A stretch of DNA of 64,000 nucleotides from Acephala macrosclerotiorum. Lineage: Eukaryota; Ascomycota; Leotiomycetes; Helotiales; Mollisiaceae. Below the pieces are notes generated by a model. The model did no database searches. It saw only the letters and a program-made list of their open reading frames with translations, and was not told the DNA's origin. Made by a program: the position numbers and the translations under genes. Positions 9,949-21,927 of the stretch are shown piece by piece. Location of the stretch: NCBI GenBank assembly GCA_014904845.1, contig MU119240.1, positions 62,001 through 126,000 of the forward strand. The letters run 5' to 3'. Within the stretch, counting starts at the first letter, position 1, and every line of letters begins with the position of its first letter.

Positions 9949-11594
9949 TCATGTTACGACGGATGTACTTCTACACCCGTTGACCTTCTCGCTGTCTCTC
10001 TCCTTTGGCCATTGGGATAATGAGGGTGACCCGGAATCGGAAGACCGATAAGCACCTGATCTTTCTAGATCTCTGCATGATAGTTTGTATTCGGCGTCTT
10101 CTGGTCTTCGCTTGTGATTCTTCTTGCTTTCAATAAACAGCTGTGGTTCCTGATCATGGCGACGGTGTCTTGAAGGAATCTCTACCATGATACGATTCTC
10201 ATCGTTCGGGGAGCTGAGGATGACAAGGTGTTTTGCGTTTGGCGGGACTCTTATTCGTCAGGTGATCAGCGAGTGAGTTGTACTACCTAATTTTTGAGAT
10301 TTAGTCCATGGCGTATGAAGTTCGAGGAACCATTTTGGATTTCCCGTCTGATTGATTCTGTCGAGGACGAGGTGACTGACATCCGTCGCCAATTCTGGCC
10401 CAAGGGCGTTGAGTTGCTGTGGCATGGTCGGCTGTCTCGTGTCTTTTGGTTTCTTCGCTCGAAGTTGCGATATGAGAGTCTTGATCTCCTCCTGTTCGGC
10501 GTGTATCTGAGCAAATTGGACATAGTGGTTTCTTTCATTCGTTTCGATCTTCAATTTGATCCCGAGCAGCTTGATAACTTTGGATATTGTAACGCGTATT
10601 TCGTGGTAGAGTACCCATGCTTCGTAAAGGGGATCTTGAGTCTGAGCAGGTGGATCTTGCCTGGTGATGAAAATCAGCTGCGAAGCAGAGATGGATTTCG
10701 TTGCACTTACCTTTCCTCCTCCGTTTCAGAGTGTGTTTGCATTGGCTCGCGGTTTGAAATCCTTTCAGCATTCGGGTCACGTTCCTCATTCTTTCCGTGG
10801 TCAGGCTTGTCTTCTTCCTCTTTACAAACAACTATCTCGTCTTCCACAGGCGTTGGATTTTGGGCAACTCCGTCTTCTGCGGGCTTCTTCGTGGGCTTCT
10901 TTGATACAGAAGGCTTCGTCGCTGGAGGCTTGGACGACCCGACCGAAATGACAGAGAGCAGGTTTGCCTCCCTCAAAGCCATGAGAAGCAACCCCGTTTT
11001 CTACTTCAATTCTGCGAGATCGATGTTCTCGTCTTCTGTCAGTGCCCGCCTAACAATTTCATCAGCTGATGATTGCACATTGACTAGAGATCAAGGGTGT
11101 CACCTCCGGCCAATGATCTGAAGTACGATCAGCGAGGCGGCTGACTGCATCATCAGAACTTGAGTTTTCGATTCTTCCAACGAACTCTGAAGGTCCTGCA
11201 TCCGCTCTTCACCTCCCAACGCCCAAAGTAGCTTTTTCCACGAAGTCATTTTCCCTTCCCATCTGGCGGACTCGGTCTTTTCGACTTCGCCCTTCGCCTT
11301 CTGGACTGCTGCCCCAAGAACCTCATAATCATTCTTGCATCTCTCAATCACGCGATTGAACTTCTCTCTGAAGTTGTCTTCTTTGAAATAATCATGGTGG
11401 CTGTTGATCGCTTTATCGACTGTTGTCAAGATTGTGGCTGTGAGTGAAACTGGCGACGAGAGATCCTCGATTTTCTGTGTGGAACCTTTGTAGGAGACGC
11501 TGAATCGGATTAGCGTTGTTGCTACTGAGACTCCAGCGCCTGCAATCCCTAGCACTGTTGCTCCAAACCCGATGGCTGCTTCAACTCCCGACAT
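9949..11594 (-). pseudogene. protein with fungal STAND-type N-terminal domain; one in-frame stop
   Basis: Exon 1 (11594-11104) begins MSGVEAAIGFGATVLGIAGA, the glycine/alanine-rich helix of the 'fungal N-terminal domain of STAND proteins', with a coiled-coil-like region after it. The intron is 11103-11050. Exon 2 (11049-10711) has TAG at 11003-11001 between LAELK and KTGLLLMALREANLL; the second half is the conserved continuation, so the codon was probably CAG. The intron 10710-10661 leads to exon 3 (10660-10288; DPLYEAWVLYHEIRV, KIETNERNHYVQF). A 39-base intron (10286-10248) leads to the last exon (VPPNAKHLVILSSPND), ending at 9949. No NB-ARC or NACHT motor is present, so this is a stand-alone N-terminal-domain protein of about 440 codons. 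It is either a young pseudogene or has a stop-codon assembly error. Confidence 0.6.
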
Positions 11595-12450
11595 CGCTAA
11601 TGCTAGACGCCCAGACGGATTAAGACCGTGGGTGACAGATTCTTGTCGTTAGGGGCCGTCGTATGAGAATCTTCAGCAACTCGCTGTGGACTTGCGACTG
11701 AATTGAATAGACAGAAAGTTTCTGAAATGGTCAAGAGCATCGTGATGGAGGAAGCTGATGTTCATGAATTGCGACGAGCGTCCAGGCGAGATGAAGGCCG
11801 TAGGCTTGCATGATCAGCGTGCGGCTGAAGCCTATCAATACCCTTGACCCCCCAAACCGAACAACGACATGCAATGGGAAGAACGAGGTCATCAAATACT
11901 GCACACTTCAGTTTCGTCGAAATTCTGGCATCGGGATTGAACACAATAGGACCTACATCCTGAACGGAAGAAGATTTCGGCCCTGAACTCCATCGGAGTC
12001 AGAAATTATACACTATCCAGGGGCTTGGCTTGGCCCATCAGCATGCATTAGGTACCTCGTTTACTCGTTAGGGTTTAGGGGGACAATTGAAACCATGTTC
12101 CTTGGGAAAACTCCATCACCATCTTCTGTACAAAAACATTCTAGCATACATCTATATTCGTCAAGTCCTCAACTTGAAACTAGGACACGATGAACATTTC
12201 CCTTCTACCTTAAAGACAGACAATGACTGCGATCAGGAAGCTTGCATGTTACCTTACCAGTTACGGTGAAGAAATATATCACACTGAACGCCTAGCAACT
12301 TTCCCTCGCTCGATCCCTCATCATGGTCCTGATACTCGTACAACGCAATCGTCTTGATTACAGTATGGTGCTCAAAACCAGATGCCCTTGCCTTCTCGAG
12401 ATGAGATGCCTTGAAGAACACTCAAAAGCTCCTTGGTATCAATTTAAAAA
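11595..12450. other. intergenic
   Basis: Contains the promoter of the STAND-type gene and the 3' end of the oxidase. A short TTAGGGTTTAGGG string at about 12069 is only two telomere-like units. No gene is supported. Confidence 0.5.
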
Positions 12451-14089
12451 TCAAACTTTCTGTACCTTTCCACGCGCTGCCTTCCATCTCATCTTCTTGA
12501 GGAAGCCCTTCCCATTAGGAATGGCTTGTCCATTCGAAATGATTTGCGAGCCTGCTGGCTTGACGCTTTGAGGGTTATGAAAGACATCGCCAGGATCTAC
12601 GATGCCTTTGATCTGCTCAAGTCTGGGCAAGTTGGTCCGCCAATATGCTTCTGGGCCGTTTGGAAGCTCTGGATCAACGTATCCTGCGTAAGCTCCGAAT
12701 CTGTCTCCTCCTGGAGTGCCTTTCACGAGTAGAGCGTTGACACCTCTCAGGAAGTCTTTGGTTTTCTCTGGGACTTTGCCTACACCGACGGCATAGGACT
12801 GGAGGTAGAACAATGCATCTCGGTGGGCGTATGCCGTTGCATCCTCAGCGATGTCATTTCTGATAAGAGGACCGTCAGCTATGTTTTCGACTGCAAAAAG
12901 AACCTTAAGAGGAGAGTTACTTACACAGCGCCACCTGCAAGGTCGAAGATGATGAACCAGATCAGCGTGCCCTTCTCGACCGTGTCAAGGTAGCCAAAAA
13001 GTGAGTCAATGACGCTGTCTGGAATCAGATCACAGCCGTTGAATGTCATCGACTTGGTATACAGCGGGGCAGATAGCCCTCCACCAAGCAGCAATGCAAT
13101 TTCCTCGCCCCAATGAGCCGCAAGTCCTAACCAGTCTCGAAAAATGATTGTCTTGGCTTTCTGGTTTCCAGGGAACTTGTCGTCCATCTCTAGCGCATCA
13201 TACTCTTTCTTAGACCCAAAATAAGTCCCGGATATGATTAAGCCCGCCGCAGTAATAATCGCCTCAGAAGCGAACTTGCGTGAGAGTTTTCGATTTGAAA
13301 CGAACTTCTGCCATGCTTTGAATATCACTGCCATGGAAGCATAGCTACCAACAGTAAACGAGTACGAAAAGTGGACAGCTTCTCCAGGCTCTTGCTCAGT
13401 CCGCAACACGAACTCGGTCACGACTCCAAAACTGGCACCTGCTCCCTTCACAGCCCAAAAAATATCAGGATTCTGAGTTGCTGACGCCCGCTTGATACTT
13501 GAATCAGCAAGCACGACTTCGATCTCTTCGATATGATCGAGAGCCGTTCCCCATAAACGAGAACTTGGACCGAGACCTCCAATCGTTGCATGTCCTCCGA
13601 GACCGACTTGAGGACATGTACCGTGGGCCATAGCACGACCTCCAGCATCATGCATCCGCTTCGTCAAATCTCCAAGTAGAGTTCCTGCTCCAACCGTGGC
13701 ACGGAAAGTTTCCTTATTCATAGAGAATTTCTGGAAATGCTTGAGGTCAATGACAACTGCGCCGTCTACCCCTCCAAGACCTATTTTTAATCAGCTATCA
13801 CTTCTCGCGGAAATCTCAAAGGGGGGAACAAACAATAATTAGCATAGCTGTGTCCGCCAGACCGAGCCTGGACCTTGAGGCCTGCATCCACGGCACATTT
13901 GATGATAGCTGCTACCTGTTGAGCAGTCTTGGGATAAGTCACAGCTGCTGGCTTGACAGGTATCGAAAGATTGTATAACTTGACATCTTTAATCGCATAA
14001 AGAGGATTTCCTGGCAGTGCGTAAAGCTCTGTATCTCCTCCAACAGCTTTCTTGATTGATGTACCCAAGGCACTTTGTGAGCAACCCAT
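12451..14089 (-). CDS. FAD-linked oxidase, BBE/AA7 (glucooligosaccharide-oxidase-like)
   Basis: Three exons: 14089-13834, 13780-12925 and 12859-12451, with introns 13833-13781 and 12924-12860. The product is 506 aa. The PCMH-type FAD domain carries RSGGHSYANY, whose His is the 8-alpha-histidyl FAD link, and GTCPQVGLGGHATIGG, whose Cys matches the 6-S-cysteinyl link, so bicovalent FAD is expected. The C-terminal berberine-bridge segment reads DRFGAYAGYVDPEL and YWRTNLPRLEQIKGIVDPGD. Such enzymes oxidise sugars or alcohol groups of secondary metabolites with O2. The start MGCSQSALG at 14089 was preferred over the upstream in-frame Met at 14245 because family members begin near here and a TATA-like element lies at 14187-14192. 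There is no signal peptide, so an intracellular, biosynthetic role is more likely. All motifs are intact, unlike its P450 and HMGR-like neighbours. Confidence 0.85.
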
Positions 14090-14186
14090 GATATCCTCGC
14101 CTTTTACCGATAAATGAAGCTTGGAGATGAGAGAGAGTTTCAGATAAAGCACCGTCGTGGAATCATCGGACCACCAAAATCGAAAA

Positions 14187-14192
14187 TATATA
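14187..14192 (-). promoter_or_regulatory. TATA-like element of the AA7 oxidase
   Basis: TATATATTTT-type element read on the minus strand about 100 bases upstream of the proposed start codon at 14089. Confidence 0.4.
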
Positions 14193-14249
14193 TGAAGAAG
14201 TTGACTCCCTTCTCGAAATTCAGATACAAGAAAACTTCTCTTCAATTTC

Positions 14250-15000
14250 GATGCACCCTCAAAGATCGTTAAATTCTATCAAGACTGGGCTGATCAAGAC
14301 TCAATTTCATCCAACACTCACTGACCTAAAAGTCAATTCATAAAGCTCGAAAAGAAAATCACCACTTGGTGCGACATCCTCTCCCTTTGTTCACCCGTAC
14401 TCAGCAAGCTTCCAAGTCTGCCGAAGCAGCATGATCTGGGAAGCCCTATCTGACACGTGGCGGGCTGCGCGCATGCCATATACGAAGTACATTAACTTTC
14501 TGACGCGGTGCCAATTGCATTGGTGGGAAACTTGTTTTTATAGGGACTTGCAGGCGATGCAGCCACACAAGAACGTCGATGCTCGCCCCACAATCCTCAG
14601 CTTGCCCTGGACCCTGATGCGTTGCGCCAATCCAGCCCCGGGGAGGCGGTCAACATCCCCACCACGTATCTGTTTTCTCTTCGGATATCGTATGGTGTGA
14701 TTTTGAGGGCCAAATGCAGGTCGATGGCGAGGACGACATGTGGTAGATGCTGCTGGAATATGACAGTATTGTCATTTGGGACATTGAAGGCTCATTCAGC
14801 TTGCATGCGGTGTGTACACCGCATGTCTCGAGGCTAACGACAGGCCTGAACATTTATGGCGAATGTCTCTCTAAATGGCAATATTGCGAATAAAATTCAA
14901 GAAACAGAATGCAATGACAACTATCTAGGTAATCACGATCTATAAGTCTATGCCTATCCCATATCAAAGTTTCGACATCTTGACATCTCTAGCCAGACTC
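14250..15000. other. intergenic
   Basis: Nothing recognisable. The short ORFs on both strands are mutually overlapping and lack family features. It separates the oxidase promoter from the 3' end of the HMGR-like relic. Confidence 0.5.
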
Positions 15001-15890
15001 TTACGACTCAGCAAAAGTATCATTAGTCATCGCCGCCAATGTACTGACCTCCAACGACAACGCAAACGCGGCAATGGTCTCAGCCAACGCCCATTTCTTT
15101 CCTTCGGCATAACGCCTTATCAATTCTAACGCCTCTCTCTGCGTCGCATATCCCGTACCACCTCCTACCGTCCCGGCCAGCAGCGATGGGAAGTAGAGAC
15201 TCAGAGTGAGATCTCCTGTCTCGGAATCAAGTTCGACAGTGAGCTGTGACCATCCGGATTCAAGCACAGATCCAACGTCTTGTCCACATGCCATGAGCAT
15301 GGCTGCGACAACGTTTGATGTGTTGAGGCATTGTCCGAGATTTCCATTCCTCGAGCACAGTTTTCAATCTCTTGGTCGAGCATCCGAGGATTTTCTGGCT
15401 CGCTTCATCCGTGATGGTTCCCCATGCCAGTACGGATACACCGCGAGGCTCGTGGACTGATTCCCATGAGAGCTTCTTGTCTGACGATATATTCCCTTCA
15501 AGCTGAAAGTCGATGACCTCTGCTAGTCGTGATGAAGATGAGAGGAAAGCACTGCACGCCGCATGCGTTGCGAGAGTGACCATGTTCTGTCCAGCAGCAT
15601 CGCCACAAGAGTAGGTGAACTTAATAGCACAGCACTTCCGATGATGCTAGGGCTCAAGGACAACAGGACAGCATGCCGACTCGTTTTGTGCGCATCTGTT
15701 TTGAAATCTTCCAACAACGACGGGACACTGGAGTAAAAAGCCGCAGCTGCAGCGATATCTGAGAACACGAAAACTGGTGCTCAGGAGAGGATTCTTTTGA
15801 TGAGGAGGAGCTGTTTTTAGCACAGTCTCTTGGAGTCGAGGGGCCAACTGGAACAGTGGTGTGCTCGATGTTTCTGAAGCCATGATGCTG
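15001..15890 (-). pseudogene. HMG-CoA reductase-like catalytic domain, multiply disrupted
   Basis: Pieces in several minus-strand frames line up with the HMG-CoA reductase catalytic domain in order. They are PVFVFSDIAAAAAFYSS, TSRHAVLLSLSPSIIG, FTYSCGDAAGQNMVTLATH, a DKKLSW region, LNTSNVVAAMLMACGQD and PSLLAGTVGGGTGYATQREA, ending LALSLEVSTLAAMTND-like before the stop at 15001. A one-base loss at about 15620 separates SIIGSAV from IKFTYSCGD. Another frameshift at about 15350 separates VLEE from GNLGQCLNTSN. TGA lies just before APVFVF (about 15780), and the expected preceding 40-60 residues around the substrate loop are missing. A short upstream match (IEHTTVPVG) may be the remnant of the start. 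The DAAGQNM form differs from the usual DAMGMNM of ergosterol-pathway reductase, so this was a divergent paralogue. Confidence 0.7.
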
Positions 15891-17258
15891 AGTATGAAGA
15901 ATTAAAGGCATCAGGCTGAAACCTTCGCAATCAGAGGGGACTTTTAAATATTGATGTAATTCTTGGGCCCCATTCTCCTGTGGAAAGTGGCGCTTTTCCT
16001 TCGCCGCAGCGAGCCTCATCTCAGGTCGCCACAAACTTTCAGCTTGTATATGTTAACCAATGGATCCAATAGTATCATGCATGACGGCTGCACAACCAGC
16101 TGGCAGCGGTACGAAGATAAAAGTCAATGAGCTTGGATTCGATACCAAGAGATAAGAGGATAATAGGAATGTTGAGCTGTCGAAACCTCGAGCCTCGTCC
16201 GGCCTGCATGAAGCGCTTTCGTAGAAGGCAGAGAGCGAGAGCCTCGAGACTACTGTGCTCGGGGACTTGCGCAGTTTAGGCTGAGCTCCCTGAAAGTCAT
16301 ACTACTTGAAGGATATCTTGAAAACTTTGATTCCCCAATACCTCTGGCATACTCGACTTCAAAGATTCCGATATTAATCTGCAGTGGCTGCACTGTCTCG
16401 AACTACGGAAAAGTCTCAGCCTCAGCAAAGTTTGTTCTGACAGATTCAATTTCTGAGAACGTAGCTGAGAGCAGAATGTCATCGACGCGACATCAGAATC
16501 AAAAAGGCACTGAATGCAATTTCGTGGCATAAAAGTATATCTTCAACCTGATTTCAGACGAACGGTGTCGGATTCCCGAGAGCCTGAACCGCCCGCGAGG
16601 AGGGCCCTAAAACCCAGGCACTGCTCGAGTACTCGCTTTCGGGCACGTGCTGACCAACCCCGCACATCGCAAAACTCGCTCTATCTCGCTGTCCCTCTGC
16701 ATCCTTCATCACCTCTTAACAACAACCTGGAAAGTGCTCGACCTCGAAGCGGTCGGGTGGCTGGAAAACAAGATTTGCGAGAGTCAAGAGGCGTGGCAAG
16801 CCACAGTCCCTTAATGTGCTGGAGATCACACCAATTTTCCGAAAACACTCCATATCACCCAGATGAACGGTCATCGTCGGTCTCGTTCCTTTATTTGCGG
16901 CGCACAGGACCGCCGAACTCCCAAAAAAGCATCGTGGCCCAGGGGTTTTCCAGATTCTCAAAACATTGTGTCACCCTCGTCGACGCTGATTCGGCTATCT
17001 TGTTCAGACCTGGAAGCCACAATGCTTGGCCGAAATGGACGATGACACCCCGAATGCTTGATTCGGCGCCTCCAGCGAGGCTGACAGTTCACAATATTGA
17101 AAAGTAGTTGCGGTCTTGCAATTTTCATGACTTAGGGTTCGCAGTGAGTTCACTGTAGATATAGCCCAATGGCCCCTTCCTTCTCTGTACGATTGCTCCG
17201 CCTTCTGTCTGTTCTCCTCTACAGAATCTTTACCTAATTGCATCATTCGTTTTCTGCA
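15891..17258. other. intergenic
   Basis: About 1.4 kb without a supportable gene. A 197-codon plus-strand ORF (16514-17107) is Arg/Ser/Pro-rich, is matched by ORFs in other frames and shows no domain, so I treat it as chance. Confidence 0.5.
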
Positions 17259-20200
17259 ATGCGGTGGTTTTCGCTCGTTGGATTGGCAGCCTTGCCGGCT
17301 GTCTATGCCTCAGCTCCTACCGACTTCCTCCAAGACACAGTCAGTATCTCGTGAAGAGAATCGAGGTATGGGAAGCTGACTAGATTCAATAGGATCCTGC
17401 ACAAAGTGGTTACCTACCGAATCACAACATCACCCCCGCCATTGCCAGCACTTTCGTTCTCAATTGGAAAATGGCTTTTAATACTAATGAGGTGTTCTAC
17501 GCCAAACCGCTCGTGTGGACACCACCTGGAGCTTCGAGCGAGCAAGTTATTGTGGTATCTAATCAAAATAACATCAGGATTCTGGACGGATTGACTGGCG
17601 CTTTGATCAGCCAGAGAACTCTCGATCCTCCCTTCCAGTCATCTGATACGGGTGGATGTGGCGATATTCCAAACACAGTAGGAATCACTGGCACACCAAT
17701 CATTGATCCTGCCACCGACATCATGTACCTATTCAGCAAGGGATATCAAGGCGCTGCAGTCGGCCCTGCTGGCACTCTCCAAGGTAAGTTTTTTTGGGGG
17801 GGGGGGAGGGGAATATGTCGAAGCTGATGTCTTGTAGGACAATACAAATTCTATGCGATTCAACTCCCAGGCCTCACCGATGTTTTCCCAGCTGTGATCA
17901 TCGATGGACACTATGCAGATAATGACCACACCCGCTATTTTGTTGGTGGCACGGTTCTTAACAGACCTGGTCTTGCTATGGTTGGCAATAGCATCATTGG
18001 AGGCTTCGGCGGGCATTGCGACAACTTCAATTACACAGGAATGTTGGTGGCAGTCAGCAAGACTGAAGGTGTTGGAGTTACTAGCATCCAGGCTATGGAA
18101 GCTAATCCTGGCGCACCGCAACCCCAAACTTTGGACTATACAGTGCAAGGAGGTGGAAAGGCTGGTATCTGGCAATCAGGATTTGGCATTGCTGCCGATC
18201 CTGCCAACAACAGAGTATTTTTCGTGACTGGGTAACTCGACCCCTACCACAATTTTGCTTGATTGGCTGACATCTTTAAGCAACGGTGCTGGTGGAGCTG
18301 GCGACAATGGCAAGGGAACTCCAGCCAGCGGCAAAGTTCCAATCAGCACTCTTCAACAAGCAACTGTTGATATGGGTATCTCGGCCTCTGGAGTTTTCTC
18401 TCAGAACGACTATTTTGAACCTTACGAATATGCATCTCTAGACGGAGGCGATACCGATTTCGGATCAAGTGGAGCTGCCCTCCTCTCGCCTTTCTTCTCT
18501 GGTGGTGGCGTCTCCCAAGTTGTTGTTGCAGGAGGCAAATCAGGCAAAATTTACTTCATGGACGCCAATAACCTAGGAGGTTTCGCAACTGGAACTGGTG
18601 GGTCAGACGGAGTTCTCCAGACTATCACCAGCTCCAACAGGCTTTTGAGCGGTGTTGCCAGTTATCCAGGAGAGACGGGATACGTTTATTATTGTCCTAC
18701 AGCACAAGCAGGAGCCGGAGCCTATCTTTACGCATACAAATTCACACCTGGCTCGAATGGAATCCCACAGTTTACCGAGGCAGGAAAATCTGCCATTCAA
18801 TTCGCTGGCATGGGAGCTCCAACAGTCACTTCCTTCAATGGACAAGCAGGATCCGCTATTGTCTGGATGTCAGATGTGAACAATGGCCTTGTCGCGTACA
18901 ATGCTGTCCCATCCGGAGGTGTTTTAACGCCAATCACTCTTGGGAGTACAGGCAGATTGCGGAAGTATCAACGACCTGCGTTTGGAAATGCCCGAGTTTA
19001 TACCACGGAAACCAACCAAATCTATGGCATAGGCGCTTCGCAAATTCCTCCACTTACTTGCGCGACAAATCCCGTTGGGTTTGGCTCCGTGGTCGCTGGC
19101 CTCACGAAGTCTGTCAATGTCAAATGCACTGGTGGCCAAACGGCACTTACACTGAATGGATGCAGCACTAATCTTGACGTGTTCCAGTGCTCGGGTGTCC
19201 CAGCTACACTGGCAGCCAAAGGGACTTTCACCATGGTCGTTACCTTCAATCTTACGTCCGCTGCTATCGAATTGGCTCGCACGGCCAATAATGTTGACGT
19301 TGTTCCTGGTGCCGTGGCTGGAGCATTGACTCTCCCGCAACCTTCAGGCGTCATTCCATTTATTAGTCTCTCATTGACTGGCACGGTCACGGCAGCTGGA
19401 GGCTACATCGACTTGAGTGCTGTTCAGATTGATTTTGGAGGACTACCAATCGGCAACTCGTCAACAGCTACGCTTTTGATAAAGAACGACGGTGCCGGTG
19501 CTTTGTCCATTACCGGCTTTGCCTATCAGAGCGCCTACACTGCTCCATACCAGAACATTTCGACCTCTGCAAATCCCGTTGTAGTCGGTAGTGCATTCAC
19601 TGCCACTGGGTTTCCCTCCGTCGGCGCATCGATCGCGTCCAAAGGCAACATCACGATCACCCTCACATTCACACCTTCTGTGACTGGATCTGCTGCTTCC
19701 ATACTCACTTTCTGGTCGAACGGTGGCTGGCAAGAGGTGATGCTGGTGGGCACGGCATCCGCATGCACGACCTTGTGCTCTACCATACAAAGTTCAACGG
19801 TATTATCCACGTCTTCCTCCATAATACTTTCATCGTCAGCTGTTGCGTCAAGTTCAGAATCGTCGTCTTCGTCTGTTGTATTGTCTACATCAAGCTCGCT
19901 GCTGTCCTCGTCTTCAATCGTTGCTTCCAGCTCACTACCATCATCTTCGTCTGCTGTACTTTCTACATCATCTCTAACATCAAGTTCACAGTCTTCGTCG
20001 GTCGCTACATCCTCGATATTTTCGTCGTCAAGTTCAGTGCTATCGTCGTCGAGCTCATCGGTCTCGTCATCTGCGTCTGCAGCCGCATCCAGCTCAACTT
20101 TCACGCCGAGCTCAGTCGTATCGTCGCCTTCGTCCACGATCGTCTCCTCCACATCGGTCCTCTCGAGCTCATCAAGTTCCGTGATTTCTTCGACACCTTC

Positions 20201-20663
20201 TGTTGGCCCATCCTCAAATACCGCAACGACTACGACCTCTCTATCCACCTTTCTGACGTCTACCTCGTCCTCGAGCACGAGCACTGCCACTGGATATGCA
20301 TACATGGGCTGCTACTCGGACACGCTCAATGGCCATGCACTCCCACTCCTCCTCGCCAACAACTCAATTACTCCTCAAGTGTGCGAATCTCTCGTCTCAG
20401 CTCTCGCTCTAAAGCCAACTCCCACCGTCTATCCATTCTACTACGTTGAGTATCATCGAGAATGTTATGCCGGAAGCAGTTTTTCGTGGGGAACGCAGCA
20501 AGTGACGAGTCTGTATGGCAGCCACGCTTGCACGGACATTTGCAGTGGTTCGATTGGTGCTGCGACGACGGGTACAGCGATGTGTGGTGGTTCGAGACAA
20601 TTCAATCTGTATGCGACGACGTCCAGTATTCCATTCGCTGTGGCGAGTACGCAGAGTAAATAA
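17259..20663 (+). CDS. secreted beta-propeller/choice-of-anchor/WSC-domain protein
   Basis: Four exons: 17259-17339, 17393-17783, 17838-18231 and 18281-20663. Introns of 49-54 bases all keep frame, giving 1,082 aa. A signal peptide (MRWFSLVGLAALPAVYA) precedes a quinoprotein-like beta-propeller (about 28-530; NQNNIRILDGLTGAL, GKSGKIYFMDANN). Two choice-of-anchor/HYDIN-type Ig-like repeats follow (about 546-690; VGFGSVVAGLTKSVNVKC and IDFGGLPIGNSSTATLLIKN). Then comes a Ser/Thr-rich stalk (about 790-955), and finally a WSC carbohydrate-binding domain (about 960-1065; YAYMGCYSDTLN, RECYAGSSF) with paired cysteines. No C-terminal membrane or GPI segment is obvious. It is probably an extracellular, wall-associated glycoprotein, the stalk being O-mannosylated. 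Intron 2 begins GTAAG and then has T7G11, a homopolymer tract next to the donor. The AT-poor Ser codon repeats create long antisense ORFs that are not genes. Confidence 0.9.
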
Positions 20664-21927
20664 AACTGGTGGGATAATTAGCTAGGTATTATAACGGTCT
20701 ATTGATCTTTAATGTATGTTTTTAATGCGATGGACGAAATGTCCATGAGTATACTCGAAGACGTTTTTGGTTTTCATAGAATGCTGGGACTTTGTATCGA
20801 CCTTGAAGCTGTGTCTTTATTGTCCCAAAGCTGCCTCGCTTTGGGAATGCTCAAGATCTAGTTGTGGTCTATGGAAAGTTCGTACTTCCCTCTTCACAAT
20901 CCTGCATATTTGTTATTCAGGTTGTCGGCCGAAGAAAGGGGCCGTTGGCGGGGCCTTCCGCATCATCAACCAAGTGTCTGAGCATACAAAATCTCGCGAA
21001 TACGAGGCTAACACGAATAAGTTCCTCGGTCATCTCGGAGACTCGGCCACTTGACTTCGTGAATACGAAGTTTCTTGGTACAAGGGTGATTGCCAGGGAG
21101 ATTTTTGATGCGCGCTCGTTGCAACGTTCGCATTGCTCTTACGACCAGGCTGCTGGGTCTTCGTTTTGGCCAATCAGACCTCGGCGGTTCGGAAGCGATC
21201 CGAGCTTTTGACTTGATTATTCCGCACTGCTCTCCTTGCTAATTTCCATCCAAATGTAGTTTCTCTTTGCGAGATTTTATCATTCAATGCTCCGTCTGAA
21301 TGTTGGTTTGAGTCTGTTTTGTGTCTGTGGAGAGGAATCAAACTGTTCTCGACCAAACTCTGATTCCATCAATCAGATAATCATGATGTGCGATCAGAAA
21401 CTCGAGATGTCTCCCATGTGAGGCTAAGCGAGCCCCTGTAGCGGTACCTCGCGGCGCCAATGCGATTTTTACAAGGTTATCCGATCGCCTTAAACAAGAT
21501 CTCCACCAAGATGAGCGCAAGAGCGCGCTTACAACATCAGATAACAGAGTGTCATCCGATGTTCTCATCTCATATCGGCGGTCATAACGGCCTCGCTGTA
21601 TGATCTGCGTACCCAGGGGATCGCTGTAAGGGATGAACCGACAGGCCTCAGAAACTATGTTCAGACGAAGGCAAACCTACTTTCGTTTTCATACACGAGA
21701 TGGCGGTGCAGGTGGACGCAGTATATAACATTCATCCCTTCCACGTTGTTTTTCGTTCTTCACCTCATCTACATTCTTTTCTGTTCACTTTACACTTTCG
21801 CTACAGTTCTGTGAACTTCACATTCATTACACTCCTTCTAAACCTTATTGCATCGGCCGGTCCACCCTTTTAACCATTTACATTCAATACCACGACTACT
21901 TTAAACGTCTACCATATCATCTTCGAA
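20664..21927. other. intergenic, promoter of circumsporozoite-like gene at right
   Basis: No gene supported. The last 200 bases hold a TATA element and a CT-rich leader. Confidence 0.55.
21722..21728 (+). promoter_or_regulatory. TATA box of the 21928 gene
   Basis: GTATATAAC at 21721-21729, about 200 bases upstream of the ATG. It is followed by a long pyrimidine-rich leader typical of strongly expressed fungal genes. Confidence 0.55.

Noticed and set aside
10294..11121. 275-codon plus-strand ORF opposite the STAND-type gene
   Set aside because: The minus strand gives a recognisable domain with consistent introns. This ORF is Phe/Ser/Arg-rich shadow sequence.
12069..12085. Telomere-like TTAGGGTTTAGGG
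   Set aside because: Only two degenerate units; too short for an interstitial telomere tract.
16514..17107. 197-codon plus-strand ORF
   Set aside because: Arg/Pro/Ser-rich with overlapping ORFs in other frames and no recognisable motif; probably chance in GC-richer spacer.
19535..20305. 256-codon minus-strand ORF rich in Asp/Glu opposite the WSC gene
   Set aside because: It is the mirror of the TCG/TCA serine repeats of the real gene (GAT/GAC/GAA on the other strand) and has no fold-like sequence.
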